Source: Flammeovirgaceae bacterium UBA7330 (GTDB lineage: Bacteria > Bacteroidota > Bacteroidia > Cytophagales > Cyclobacteriaceae). From it: a DNA stretch of 64,000 nt. The DNA is taken from the NCBI GenBank assembly GCA_002471275.1, contig DKPQ01000010.1:62001-126000 (forward strand), read 5' to 3'. Every line of letters starts with the position of its first letter. Within the stretch, counting starts at the first letter, position 1. Below the pieces are notes generated by a model. The model saw only the letters and a program-made list of their open reading frames with translations, was not told the DNA's origin and ran no database searches. Both the position numbers and the translations under genes were made by a program. This document shows, one piece after another, positions 1 to 9,325 of this stretch.

Positions 1-200
1 GATATGCAAACTGGAGAAGAACAGGTTATCCTGTATTGACTCCAACTAACTTCCCTGGTAACGTTACAGGTGGTACCATACCCAGGAGATTGAGATATCC
101 TGCTTTTGAGGAGAGTGAAAACCCCGACAATTATGCAGCGGCTGTTGCCAGTCAGGGACCAAATACCCTGACCACCAGAATTTGGTGGGATGTACCTTGA
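1..200 (+). CDS. SusD/RagB family lipoprotein, C-terminal fragment
   Basis: The reading frame is open from base 3 to the TGA at 198-200 and gives about 65 residues. It ends in a RIWWDVP motif, which closely matches the end of the complete SusD at 17155-18774 (TRLWWDTGG). The YANWRRTGYP start also matches EAWVDHRRTGYP in that gene. SusD proteins are surface lipoproteins that bind glycan or peptide nutrients and cap a SusC transporter. The start lies outside the window, and a susC is presumably further upstream. A hairpin follows directly, so this is the last gene of its transcript. Confidence 0.85.
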   Translation, partial: YANWRRTGYPVLTPTNFPGNVTGGTIPRRLRYPAFEESENPDNYAAAVASQGPNTLTTRIWWDVP

Positions 201-224
201 TATTGAGATTTTTTGTAAATAACT

Positions 225-256
225 ATCAAGCCGGGATCGTAAGGTTCCGGCTTGAT
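225..256 (+). terminator. Rho-independent-type hairpin after SusD
   Basis: A perfect 10-bp inverted repeat (ATCAAGCCGG at 225-234, CCGGCTTGAT at 247-256) sits 25 bases after the SusD stop. The stem can extend inward with a G-T and an A-T pair. The T-run after it is weak (CATTTTAC). It probably ends the SusCD transcript, and it argues against an ATG at 252, inside the stem, as the start of the next gene. Confidence 0.6.
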
Positions 257-287
257 CATTTTACACAAATGTTCTAACTTGATAAAT

Positions 288-3200
288 ATGTTTTTCCACA
301 TTCAGCGGAGATTACAGTTATTTCTAGCCACTGCGTGCTTTTTATTTTCTTTTGACATTGCAGCACAGAATCACCAATTGTTTGAGCGATTGTCTGCCAG
401 GCAATCGGGCATTAAATTTAAGAACACCATTAAGGAAACGGCCTCTCACAATGCCCTGACCTATGAAAACCTATACAATGGGGGAGGTGTAGCCGTAGGA
501 GATATCAATAACGATGGTTTGGAAGACATCTATTTTGTTTCCAATATGGAATACAATAAGCTATATCTCAACATGGGAAACCTTAAGTTTCGTGACATCA
601 CCGAAAAAGCCAACGTGGGTGGAAGGTCCGGATGGAAAACAGGAGTTGCCATGGTGGATATCAACGGAGATAATCTGTTGGATATTTATGTGTGTTATTC
701 CGGCAAACAAGAAAAAGATGTACGCGCTAATCAACTTTTTATCAATAAAGGAAATCTTGTTTTTGAGGAGAAAGCCAGTGAATATGGGTTGAATGATACT
801 TCATATTCCACACAGGCAGCATTTTTTGATTATGACAAAGATGGAGACCTGGATCTTTTTTTACTCACAACAAATGTGCAGGTAATCACAGAGTTCGAAT
901 TTTCCACCGCAAGGGATGTGATTGACCCAAATGCCGGAGATAAACTTTTTAGAAATGACGGTGGAAAGTTTACTGAAGTTACCCAGGAAGCAGGCATCAA
1001 GGCCAATTCATTAGGTTTTGGTCTTGGAGTGGCCATATCAGATATCAATAAGGATGGATGGTTAGATATTTATGTATCCAACGATTACATCGAACCGGAT
1101 TATCTCTATATCAATAATGGGGACGGTACTTTTACTGACCGGTTAACGGAATTTTTACAGCATATCTCCCATTTTTCAATGGGTTCGGATATCAACGACT
1201 TTAATAATGATGGCTGGCCAGACATCATGACCCTTGATATGCTCCCGGAAGATAACAAGAGGCAAAAATTACTTTTCGGACCTGAAAACTATGAAAAATA
1301 CGCCCTTCAGGTGATGAAAGGCTTCTATCATCAAAATATGCGTAATATGCTGCATCTGAATAATTCAGATGGGTCATTTAGTGAAATCGGTCAATTTTCT
1401 GGTGTTTCAAATACCGATTGGAGTTGGGCGCCGCTCTTTGCTGATTTCGATAATGATGGATGGAAAGACCTTTTTGTCACCAATGGGTACTTTAGAGATT
1501 ATACCAATCGAGACTTTTTGAAATATAAAGGTGACTACTACTTCCAAAAGCTGGTAGCGAAAGAAAAAGTAGACACTTTCGAACTGGCCATGTCGATGCC
1601 CTCTACGCCCATCCATAATTATATCTTTAAAAATAATGGAGATCTCACATTTACCGATAAAAGCCTGGAGTGGGGATTTGAAGAGCCAGGGTTTACCAAC
1701 GGTGCTGCTTATGCAGATTTGGACAACGATGGGGATCTTGACCTGGTGGTCAACAATCACAATGAACAAGCAGCTGTATACAGGAACTATTGTAGAGAGC
1801 GGGGGGGTGGTTCGCGTTACCTTGTTCTGAGGCTTATTGGTGCCAATGCCAATACATCATCCATTGGAGCAAGTGCCTACCTATATACCCAGGGCAAAGT
1901 ACAGTTTCAAGAGCTTTTCCCTATGCGAGGTTACCAATCCACGGTAACCAATAAATTATTTTTTGGACTGGGTGATGCAGATGTGGTTGATTCCGTTAAA
2001 ATAGAATGGCCAACAGGAGGTTTTACACTTCTGGAAAATATAAAAGCTAACCAGACATTGGATCTTTTGGAAGATGAAAAACAAGGTAACATCACTGGTA
2101 ATAGTTTATCAGTGGATGCAATCTTCACAAAAGTTAATGAAGTATTGAATTATGAACATATAGGCCATGACTACAATGATTTCAAAAGGCAACCTTTGCT
2201 GTTAACGATGATGTCTGCTTGTGGACCGGAAATGTCTTCCGGGGATGTCTCTGGTGATGGGCTTGAGGATATCTACGTTTGTGGTCCGGCAGGAGGTCTT
2301 GGCCGACTCTTCATTCAGCAGCCGGAAGGGAATTTTTTAATCAGTGGACAATTCATATTTCCGGAGGATAACATGAAGACTGATGCCGATGTATTATTGG
2401 TGGATGTAGACAATGACGATGATTTGGATGTGTACATTGCCAGTGGAGGTTATCATAGCTATACGCCGGATGATCCAAACCTACAGGATCGGTTATTCCT
2501 GAATAATGGAAAAGGGAGCTTTTCAAAAGCCGTGCAGAGCCTACCTGTCATGCTAAGCGCTAAATCCTGTGTGAAAGGAATGGATTTTGATCATGACGGA
2601 GATGTTGATCTCTTTGTGGGGGGGCGTATTATTCCAGGGCAATATCCGGCACCTGCACCCAGCTACCTGCTATTGAATGATGGTACAGGGCATTTTACTG
2701 ACCAGGCTTCAGCATTGATTCCTGATTTTAAAGGAAGCATGGTGACCGGTGCTGCATGGATTGATGCCAACAATGATGGCTGGGAAGATCTGGTTATTGT
2801 AGGGGAATTCATGTCTATAAGGCTTTTTATCAACCTGGAGGGAAAGGGTTTTGAAGAAGCTTCTTCGACTTATTTTGACTATCCGACCAGCGGACTTTGG
2901 TCATCCATCGAAGCTGCGGACTTTGATAATGATGGTGATACGGATTTCATTGCCGGTAATTTTGGGATGAATTCCCAGCTAAGGGCTTCGCAAAAACAAC
3001 CTATTACCCTTTACTATGGCGATTTTGATAAAAACGGATCCATTGATCCTATCATGGAATATTACGTTCAGGGGGAGCCTTATCCCTATGTAAGCCGCGA
3101 TGAATTGCTTAACCAGGTTTATGAATACAGGAAGAAATTCACTTCCTATGAAGCCTATTCAACTGCAAAAATTGAAGATATTCTTTCGAAGGATGACCTG

Positions 3201-3593
3201 GCGAGTGCTGAAAAGCTCGTGGTGAATGAATTGCAGACCATCTATTTTGAGAATACAGGCACTAAGTTTCTGGCTCACCCGCTTCCTGCAAGTGCACAGT
3301 TTTCCCCGGTCTTTGCTATTGAAATTCTTGATTTTGATGGAGATGGAAACAAGGATTTTGTCCTTGCAGGTAACCAAACAGCTATCACTATAAGAATGGG
3401 ACAAATTGATGCAAACTATGGACAGTTGTACAAGGGGGACGGTAAAGGCAACTTCGAATACATCCCACAGGCTAAATCGGGCCTGACTTTGAAAGGAGAT
3501 GCCAGGTCTTTGAAGTGGATGAATATCAAAGGCGAGAACTACCTAATGGTGGGTATCAACAACAAGGGCGTTGATATTTATAAAGTGAAATAG
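288..3593 (+). CDS. FG-GAP/VCBS repeat protein with ASPIC/UnbV domain (CRTAC1-like)
   Basis: This predicted exported protein of about 1101 residues is built from many FG-GAP/VCBS blades. The Ca-binding-like signature D-x-N/D-x-D-G-x-x-D recurs throughout (DINNDGLED, DYDKDGDLD, DFDNDGWKD). An ASPIC/UnbV domain lies near residues 525-600 (IGASAYLYTQ through SVKIEWPTGG). Such beta-propellers are extracellular or surface proteins, probably binding carbohydrate or protein, but no enzymatic role is established. I chose ATG 288 over ATG 252 because the product then begins with a clean signal peptide (basic HIQRR, hydrophobic core, AAQ cleavage region), and because 252 lies in the upstream hairpin. 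The haloperoxidase gene starts 1 base after its stop, so the two are co-transcribed. It is a paralogue of the gene at 18970. Confidence 0.85.
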   Translation: MFFHIQRRLQLFLATACFLFSFDIAAQNHQLFERLSARQSGIKFKNTIKETASHNALTYENLYNGGGVAVGDINNDGLEDIYFVSNMEYNKLYLNMGNLKFRDITEKANVGGRSGWKTGVAMVDINGDNLLDIYVCYSGKQEKDVRANQLFINKGNLVFEEKASEYGLNDTSYSTQAAFFDYDKDGDLDLFLLTTNVQVITEFEFSTARDVIDPNAGDKLFRNDGGKFTEVTQEAGIKANSLGFGLGVAISDINKDGWLDIYVSNDYIEPDYLYINNGDGTFTDRLTEFLQHISHFSMGSDINDFNNDGWPDIMTLDMLPEDNKRQKLLFGPENYEKYALQVMKGFYHQNMRNMLHLNNSDGSFSEIGQFSGVSNTDWSWAPLFADFDNDGWKDLFVTNGYFRDYTNRDFLKYKGDYYFQKLVAKEKVDTFELAMSMPSTPIHNYIFKNNGDLTFTDKSLEWGFEEPGFTNGAAYADLDNDGDLDLVVNNHNEQAAVYRNYCRERGGGSRYLVLRLIGANANTSSIGASAYLYTQGKVQFQELFPMRGYQSTVTNKLFFGLGDADVVDSVKIEWPTGGFTLLENIKANQTLDLLEDEKQGNITGNSLSVDAIFTKVNEVLNYEHIGHDYNDFKRQPLLLTMMSACGPEMSSGDVSGDGLEDIYVCGPAGGLGRLFIQQPEGNFLISGQFIFPEDNMKTDADVLLVDVDNDDDLDVYIASGGYHSYTPDDPNLQDRLFLNNGKGSFSKAVQSLPVMLSAKSCVKGMDFDHDGDVDLFVGGRIIPGQYPAPAPSYLLLNDGTGHFTDQASALIPDFKGSMVTGAAWIDANNDGWEDLVIVGEFMSIRLFINLEGKGFEEASSTYFDYPTSGLWSSIEAADFDNDGDTDFIAGNFGMNSQLRASQKQPITLYYGDFDKNGSIDPIMEYYVQGEPYPYVSRDELLNQVYEYRKKFTSYEAYSTAKIEDILSKDDLASAEKLVVNELQTIYFENTGTKFLAHPLPASAQFSPVFAIEILDFDGDGNKDFVLAGNQTAITIRMGQIDANYGQLYKGDGKGNFEYIPQAKSGLTLKGDARSLKWMNIKGENYLMVGINNKGVDIYKVK

Positions 3594-3594
3594 C

Positions 3595-4914
3595 ATGAAG
3601 CGAATGATATTATATCTGGCAATCATTTCTGCTACCCTCTATGGTTTTGCAGATAAGAATACCCGGTTGGATGAGGTTGATCTTTTGGTAGATAATGTTT
3701 TTAATCTGTCGAAGGTAATGCTTCACGATGTGGCCAACCCACCTGTAGCTAGTCGCAATTATGCTTATTCATTATTGGGTGCTTATGAGGTGTTGGTGGC
3801 AAGTGGCGACCTACTGGATATCTCAGGGAAATTTGTTGAAAATCCCGGGTTTGAAAGAGATGCGTTTCCGAATGGGCTGTCGGGTTCTTTTTGTGCGATT
3901 TATGCCATGTTGGAAGTCGGAAAGGAAATCATGCCTTCAGGGTATATGTTAAAGGAGAATCAACAAGAATTGGCCAGTACCTATAAGAAGGCCAATAAGT
4001 GGTCTGAGAAAGTATTAAATCAAAATGTAGACTTTGCCGTTAAAACAGCGCAAAAAGTACTTCGATATGCGAAAAGTGATGGCTATAACTCCCTCAGCAC
4101 CTTTACCAGATATACACCCTCAGGTAAACCAGGCGGATGGTACCCTACACCACCCGCATACCTGGAGCCTGTAGAACCAAACTGGAATACTATCAGGCCC
4201 TTTTTCCTTACTTCAGCAGATCAGTTTAAACCCGATCCTCCCGTGCCGTACAGCGATGATAGAAATAGCGATTTTTTCAGTGCTTTGAGTGAGGTCTATG
4301 AGGTGACCAATGAATTGACCAGTGAACAACGGGAGATAGCGGCGTTTTGGGATTGCAACCCATTCGCAGTCGAATTTTCAGGTCATGTGATGATTGGGTT
4401 GAAAAAAATATCCCCGGGAGGCCATTGGATTGGTATCACCGGGATTGCCAGCCAACAGTCTAATATTTCTTTTGAAAGAGCGGTCCTTGTTCATACGTAT
4501 GTTGCCCTTACGCTGCATGATGCCTTCATCAGTTGTTGGGACGAAAAATATCGAAGTGACAGAATTCGTCCGGAGACTGCCATCAATAAATTGATTGATA
4601 AAGATTGGAGGCCTTTGCTGCAGACCCCTCCCTTTCCTGAGTATACCAGTGGGCACAGTGTAATATCTACTGCAAGTGCTGAGATGCTTACCTACCTGTT
4701 TGGTGACAACTACAAGTTCACGGATACTTCGGAAGAATACTTTGGTTTAGAGCCAAGAAGTTTTGGGTCTTTTCGGGAGGCATGTAATGAAGCGGCCATT
4801 TCCAGACTTTATGGTGGAATTCATTACCGCGACGCTTGTGAAGACGGACAAGACCAGGGGAGGGATTTAGGAAAATATATTGTTTCTGTTTTGTCTGAGG
4901 CTGGTAATCCCTGA
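3595..4914 (+). CDS. Vanadium-dependent haloperoxidase / PAP2-type protein
   Basis: The three signature blocks of the vanadium haloperoxidase/acid phosphatase superfamily are present: K318 with R325-P (KYRSDRIRP), S352-G-H354 (YTSGHS), and S403-R404-x5-H410 (SRLYGGIH). H410 corresponds to the vanadate- or phosphate-ligating His and H354 to the acid-base His. Length (439 aa) and the long all-helical region before the motifs fit bacterial chloroperoxidase-like proteins rather than short PAP2 lipid phosphatases. The N-terminus is a short hydrophobic signal peptide, so it probably acts outside the cytoplasm. It starts 1 base after the FG-GAP gene and presumably works with it. Whether it oxidises halide or removes phosphate cannot be decided from these motifs. 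Confidence 0.85.
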   Translation: MKRMILYLAIISATLYGFADKNTRLDEVDLLVDNVFNLSKVMLHDVANPPVASRNYAYSLLGAYEVLVASGDLLDISGKFVENPGFERDAFPNGLSGSFCAIYAMLEVGKEIMPSGYMLKENQQELASTYKKANKWSEKVLNQNVDFAVKTAQKVLRYAKSDGYNSLSTFTRYTPSGKPGGWYPTPPAYLEPVEPNWNTIRPFFLTSADQFKPDPPVPYSDDRNSDFFSALSEVYEVTNELTSEQREIAAFWDCNPFAVEFSGHVMIGLKKISPGGHWIGITGIASQQSNISFERAVLVHTYVALTLHDAFISCWDEKYRSDRIRPETAINKLIDKDWRPLLQTPPFPEYTSGHSVISTASAEMLTYLFGDNYKFTDTSEEYFGLEPRSFGSFREACNEAAISRLYGGIHYRDACEDGQDQGRDLGKYIVSVLSEAGNP

Positions 4915-5104
4915 TAGGACGATTTGAAAGGACCTGTACCGGAGGAAGCACCTATTTCTTCTTGGACGTAAAAAAGCCAGGCGGTAAAAGATCTGGTCTT
5001 AAATTATGATTAGTGCTTGAAGCACTGGCATAATTGCGTATTTTTAGGCAGATTTAAATTTCTGTATGCTGAGGTGAGCGCACGGTGATTACTATTTTGA
5101 TTAA

Positions 5105-7345
5105 GTGACTTATTTAAAAAGTTTCCTTCTTTCACTAATTACAATTTCATTTTCTTTTGATGCTTTACCTCAGGACGCTCAGCCAGAGTTATATGTAAAA
5201 AGAGCCACCGGCCCCATCAAAATAGATGGTATCCTGAATGAACACGATTGGCAGGTTGCAGATAAGACTTCTCCATTTTGGCAATATTTCCCGATGGATA
5301 CAAGTCACAGTATCACTCCTACAGTTGTAAGTCTTACCTATGATGACGATTTTATATATGTCGGTTTTATAAATTATGATCCTGTACCCGGCCCGTATGT
5401 CACAAAATCCTTAAGAAGAGATTATCGGGGTTCAGAGAATGACGCGGTGGCCATCGTATTTGATCCATTTAGGAATGAAACAAATGGACAGCTCTTCAGT
5501 ATCAATCCTTTTGGTGTACAGCGCGAGGCACTCATTTCAGGGGTAGCCGGAAGACAAAGGGTAGGGTCCAGGAGTTCGGGCTTTGACCTGTCATGGGATA
5601 ATAAATGGTTTTCGGCCGCCCATATTCAGGATAGCTCATGGTCAGGGGAAATGGCCATCCCATTAAAAACCTTACGCTTTGAAAAAGGATCGAACAGGTG
5701 GAATGTACATATGTATGCGCAGGACAGTAAAACCGCAGAGCAATCCACCTGGGGACATGTGCCCAGAAATCAAAGTACACTGACCTTATCATATCCCGGG
5801 GTGATCATATTTGAGGACCCTCCGAAGAAACCGGATTACAACATTTCACTTATTCCGTATGTTTCCGGAGGTGGAAACCGGGATTTTATTGCAGATGAAT
5901 CGGATGGTTCATTAAATGTTGGAGGTGATGCTAAGGTGGTGGTGACTCCCTCATTAAACATGGACCTTACTTTCAATCCTGACTTTAGTAATGTGGAGGT
6001 AGATGAGCAACAAACCAATATCTCCAGGTTTGAGCTTTTTTTTCCTGAAAGAAGGCAATTCTTTATAGAAAATGCAGATGTTTTTGCCTCGTTCGGTGAC
6101 GAACGCGTGCGGCCCTTTTTCTCGAGAAGAATCGGGCTTGCCCTGGACCCAACCACAAACTTGTTGGTGCCTAATAAGATCAATGCCGGTTTGAAACTAA
6201 GTGGTAGAATTAACCGGGACTGGCGCATCGGAGTCCTGAATATGCAAACGGCTAAAGACATTTCTATCCAGCAGCCAGGGTACAATTATTCTACTCTGGC
6301 CCTTCAAAGACGGATATTTAACCGATCCAATATCTCCGTCATTGCCATCAACAAACAGGCAACCCATGTTTTAAATGATAATGATCAGTTTGAATTTGAG
6401 ATTGATGAAAATGATTACAACAGGTTGCTGGGTGTGGATTATAATATCCTTTCGGATGATGGTGTCTGGAATGGAAAAGTATTTTACCACCATTCCTTTT
6501 CTACAGATAGCACCACTGAGGATCATTATGCCCATGGGGGTACGCTCTCATACAACAAGACCAACTACACCATTACCTGGAGCCATCAATTGGTAGGACA
6601 GAACTATAATCCTGAGGTTGGGTATGTGCCCCGAAGGAATTATTTCCTATTGGCCCCCGGCTTTCAATACCGCTTTTATCCAAATAAAAAAGTAACCAGT
6701 CATGGACCAGGTATTGAAACAGAGTATTATAGAAATGATGATTTTGGGGATACTGATTATAGAATATCCCCTTTTTACGAGATTGTTTTTGCTAACAAAG
6801 CTGAAATCAAGGCTGAAGTAGCTCATGAATATATCCTTCTACAGGATGATTTTGATCCGACCCGTTCCGGGGATGGAATGCCTTTACAACTAGGATCAGA
6901 CTACACATATACCAGTATGAAGGTTTCATTCAGAACAGACAGAAGGAAGCCTCTTTACCATGACATGGAAATACAGGCGGGTCAGTTTTTCAATGGAAGT
7001 CTTTTAAGTGTGGGAGGAGAGACCAACTATTTATACAGGCCTTATGGTATCGCCACATTGATTTACCAGTTCAACCGGATAAGATTGCCTAAACCTTATG
7101 CGAGTGGAGATATCTGGCTGTTGGGGCCACGCTTTGACATTACTTTTACCAGAAGTCTCTTTTTGACCACTTTTTTTCAGTATAATAGTCAGATTGATAA
7201 TTTCAACATGAATGTCAGGTTTCAGTATCGATTTGCACCTGTTTCTGATTTTTTTATTGTTTATACAGACAACTACTTTCCTGATTCTTTCAAGACTAAA
7301 AGCAGAGCGATTTTTGCGAAAATTTCTTATTGGTTCAATATCTAG
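5105..7345 (+). CDS. CBM9-like / DUF5916 outer-membrane protein
   Basis: The 746-residue product has a signal peptide (hydrophobic to about residue 22, ALPQ). A CBM9-like beta-sandwich covers about residues 30-230 (the IKIDGILNEHDW opening is typical). A DUF5916 region follows, rich in alternating aromatic/polar strands and ending in F-N-I, as expected for an outer-membrane beta-barrel. DUF5916 proteins are common in Bacteroidota and are of unknown function; carbohydrate binding or transport is inferred. The start is GTG at 5105; no better ATG keeps the signal peptide. It stands alone, with 190 bases upstream in which I see no gene and a weak hairpin downstream. Confidence 0.85.
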   Translation: MTYLKSFLLSLITISFSFDALPQDAQPELYVKRATGPIKIDGILNEHDWQVADKTSPFWQYFPMDTSHSITPTVVSLTYDDDFIYVGFINYDPVPGPYVTKSLRRDYRGSENDAVAIVFDPFRNETNGQLFSINPFGVQREALISGVAGRQRVGSRSSGFDLSWDNKWFSAAHIQDSSWSGEMAIPLKTLRFEKGSNRWNVHMYAQDSKTAEQSTWGHVPRNQSTLTLSYPGVIIFEDPPKKPDYNISLIPYVSGGGNRDFIADESDGSLNVGGDAKVVVTPSLNMDLTFNPDFSNVEVDEQQTNISRFELFFPERRQFFIENADVFASFGDERVRPFFSRRIGLALDPTTNLLVPNKINAGLKLSGRINRDWRIGVLNMQTAKDISIQQPGYNYSTLALQRRIFNRSNISVIAINKQATHVLNDNDQFEFEIDENDYNRLLGVDYNILSDDGVWNGKVFYHHSFSTDSTTEDHYAHGGTLSYNKTNYTITWSHQLVGQNYNPEVGYVPRRNYFLLAPGFQYRFYPNKKVTSHGPGIETEYYRNDDFGDTDYRISPFYEIVFANKAEIKAEVAHEYILLQDDFDPTRSGDGMPLQLGSDYTYTSMKVSFRTDRRKPLYHDMEIQAGQFFNGSLLSVGGETNYLYRPYGIATLIYQFNRIRLPKPYASGDIWLLGPRFDITFTRSLFLTTFFQYNSQIDNFNMNVRFQYRFAPVSDFFIVYTDNYFPDSFKTKSRAIFAKISYWFNI

Positions 7346-7361
7346 TAAATTGGCTAAAAAT

Positions 7362-7389
7362 CCCCATTTTGTTTAAATTTGGGGGCTTT
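7362..7389 (+). terminator. Weak hairpin after DUF5916 gene
   Basis: CCCCA (7362-7366) can pair with TGGGG (7380-7384) across an AT-rich loop, and GCTTT follows. It lies 16 bases after the stop codon. The stem is short and imperfect, so this is only a candidate terminator. Confidence 0.35.
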
Positions 7390-7409
7390 CATAAAAAAAG
7401 ATTCGGCAA

Positions 7410-7997
7410 ATGAGGTACGATGTTCTTACCATTTTTTTCTTATCAATCACTTTGGCTTGTGACTCCGATCAGACTGTAGCTCCGGGTGGAGGTGAACCTG
7501 TGCCAGGTAGCGCAATTATCACCCCTGTTGATGGAATGAAAGACCTGTCAAATGCTCAAATTGTTGTAGGAGGCACGTTGGTTGAGGAAGGTCAATCATT
7601 TAATGGTCTGAAGCATGGAAGTTGGGTGTCATTTGATGAAAATGGTTTAATCACGGGTATCACAACCTATCATAAAGGCGCGAAACAGGGGGCTTCGATT
7701 GAAATTGATAACCAGGGTTATATTACGACCTATTCCAACTTTGCAAATAACCAATTGTCGGGATCGTATAAGGTATATAACCGAAGAAGGTTGATCGAAG
7801 AACGTAATTACGTAAAAGGAAAACTGGAAGGCATACTCCGAAAATTCTACCAGGATGGCACGCTGATGGAAGAGTCAAATTATCAGAATGGCGTATTAAA
7901 CGGTATCGCTAAATGGTATGATACGGGGGGTAACCTTTCCATAGCATATGAGTATGAAAACGGCAAATTGGTCAATCAGGAAGCAGAAGTGGAGTGA
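7410..7997 (+). CDS. MORN-repeat-like (YwqK-type) lipoprotein
   Basis: The 195-residue product begins with a short hydrophobic stretch and a lipobox (SITLAC), so it is probably a lipoprotein. The rest carries repeats of the form G-x-x-x-G-x-x-x-x-Y/F-x-x-x-G (KHGSWVSFDENG, LEGILRKFYQDG, LNGIAKWYDTGG), as in MORN-like/YwqK antitoxin-annotated proteins. These repeats make an extended beta-sheet. In Bacteroidota such secreted proteins have no known function, and the antitoxin name should not be taken literally. It converges with the VIT1 gene, leaving a single base between the stops. Confidence 0.75.
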   Translation: MRYDVLTIFFLSITLACDSDQTVAPGGGEPVPGSAIITPVDGMKDLSNAQIVVGGTLVEEGQSFNGLKHGSWVSFDENGLITGITTYHKGAKQGASIEIDNQGYITTYSNFANNQLSGSYKVYNRRRLIEERNYVKGKLEGILRKFYQDGTLMEESNYQNGVLNGIAKWYDTGGNLSIAYEYENGKLVNQEAEVE

Positions 7998-7998
7998 T

Positions 7999-8751
7999 TT
8001 AGGAGATTAACCTTTCCAGAAAATATCCCACGTAATAGGATAATGTGGCTGCCGCACCTCCCAGGATCAGTGTTTCAAAAATACTACGGATTTTCCCGGT
8101 ATTCGTCACAAGACTTTTTAGGTACCCTATTCCTACAAAGGTAAGTCCGGTTAAAAATGAAGAGACTGTAAACAGTTGCACTTCTATATTTCCCAGGAAA
8201 TCAATTACATAGATGATCAGTGGGACAAATCCCATAATGATAAATGACAGGAAGGTGATTAGCCCCATGGCAAATGGAGATTTGCTCTCTTCAGCCATTT
8301 CCAGCTCTTCTTTCATCATGACATCTACCCATCTATCCTTATCTGCTGTGATGGTAGCTACTACCTGATCCAGCAACTCTCCCTTGAATCCTTTCGCAGC
8401 ATAGATCTCCCTGATCTCTTCTCTTTCTTTTTCGGGAATGTTCTCTACCTCCCAGTATTCTATTTTTTTGTGTTTGTTATAATTCTGGATTTCTGATTTC
8501 TTGGATAGGAAACTACCCACCGACATGGAAAAGCCATCTGCGATGAGATTGGCAAACCCCAAAATGATAACGATAGAGCTTTCAAGACCCGCACCTGCTG
8601 CACCTGCTACCACAGCAAAGGTGGTAATGGCTCCATCTATTCCTCCGTATACAAACTCACCCAGGTAATCTGATACTCGAGCTAGAAAGTGCCTTTCTCC
8701 ATGAATATGATGTTCGTCATGCGCCTGAAGATCCCGTTTGCTTACTTCCAT
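7999..8751 (-). CDS. VIT1/CCC1 family Fe2+/Mn2+ transporter
   Basis: The product of about 250 residues shows the CCC1/VIT1 layout. It has a first helix with GGIDGAITTFAVVAG, a second with NLIADGFSMSVGSFLSKKSE, and a charged cytosolic metal-binding segment rich in Glu (about residues 90-150). Three hydrophobic helices follow towards the C-terminus. Relatives move Fe2+ or Mn2+ out of the cytosol. I chose ATG 8751 (MEVSKRDLQ); extending to 8823 would overlap the upstream gene at 8768 and add an untypical leader. It lies 16 bases after the small lipoprotein gene on the same strand, so they may share a transcript. Confidence 0.85.
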   Translation of the reverse strand: MEVSKRDLQAHDEHHIHGERHFLARVSDYLGEFVYGGIDGAITTFAVVAGAAGAGLESSIVIILGFANLIADGFSMSVGSFLSKKSEIQNYNKHKKIEYWEVENIPEKEREEIREIYAAKGFKGELLDQVVATITADKDRWVDVMMKEELEMAEESKSPFAMGLITFLSFIIMGFVPLIIYVIDFLGNIEVQLFTVSSFLTGLTFVGIGYLKSLVTNTGKIRSIFETLILGGAAATLSYYVGYFLERLIS

Positions 8752-8767
8752 TATATAGCTATGGCCT

Positions 8768-9208
8768 CTAGATTCCGGAATTGATTTTTTCGAAAGTCCT
8801 GGAAATTTTACATCCGGAATCAACGTCTGTGATGGTGAATGAGAGTGTGGTGGAATTTACATCATAAGAACCACCATTGCAGGTAACCACGCCCTCATCT
8901 TCTATGCACAAGCTAAGTTTATCGATATCCAGGCTATAGGTGCCTTGCTCCCCAAATGTTTCCCCATCAATGGTGACCTCTGCAAAATAGACACCATCTT
9001 CTTCAAAGGTATACCTGACACAATCAGTCTCAGTACAACTAATCTCCTCCTGGATGTCCATGGCTGGATCACCGCAACCTGATAATGTCTCAAAATTGGC
9101 CTCCCAGACACCAACAATAAACCGGTTATTTTCTTCCAGTTCTTTTTTATTGCAGGAAACGAGCAAACCCGCTGTCACTAGAGATATCAGAATGATTAGT
9201 TGTTTCAT
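8768..9208 (-). CDS. Small lipoprotein, lipocalin-like
   Basis: The 146-residue product has a lipoprotein signal with lipobox LLVSC. A beta-rich segment follows with the order (I/V)GVWE, YTFEEDGVYFAEVTIDG, GTYSLDIDKLSLCIEDE, SFTITDVDSGCKISRTFEKI. This resembles the lipocalin-like (DUF4923/lipocalin_4-type) lipoproteins common in Bacteroidota, in which an opening G-x-W is typical. Several Cys residues (for example CGDP, CTETDC) may form disulfides. Function unknown; it would be anchored in the envelope. It lies upstream of the VIT1 gene on the same strand. Confidence 0.7.
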   Translation of the reverse strand: MKQLIILISLVTAGLLVSCNKKELEENNRFIVGVWEANFETLSGCGDPAMDIQEEISCTETDCVRYTFEEDGVYFAEVTIDGETFGEQGTYSLDIDKLSLCIEDEGVVTCNGGSYDVNSTTLSFTITDVDSGCKISRTFEKINSGI

Positions 9209-9325
9209 GATTTTCTATTTTTCACAAAAATATCGGAGATTAGCCAGAAAGCATAAGATTAACGTTCTATTATATCTGTTATCACAGGTAGGCAGCTTGA
9301 CTGGTAAATCTAAAACATCAACTTT

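Noticed and set aside
252..290. ATG 252 as start of the first FG-GAP gene
   Set aside because: It lies in the terminator stem and would put 12 residues before an intact signal peptide; ATG 288 is a better start.
7410..7997. YwqK-type protein as antitoxin of a toxin-antitoxin pair
   Set aside because: It has a lipoprotein signal and no adjacent toxin gene; the MORN-like repeats alone do not indicate an antitoxin.
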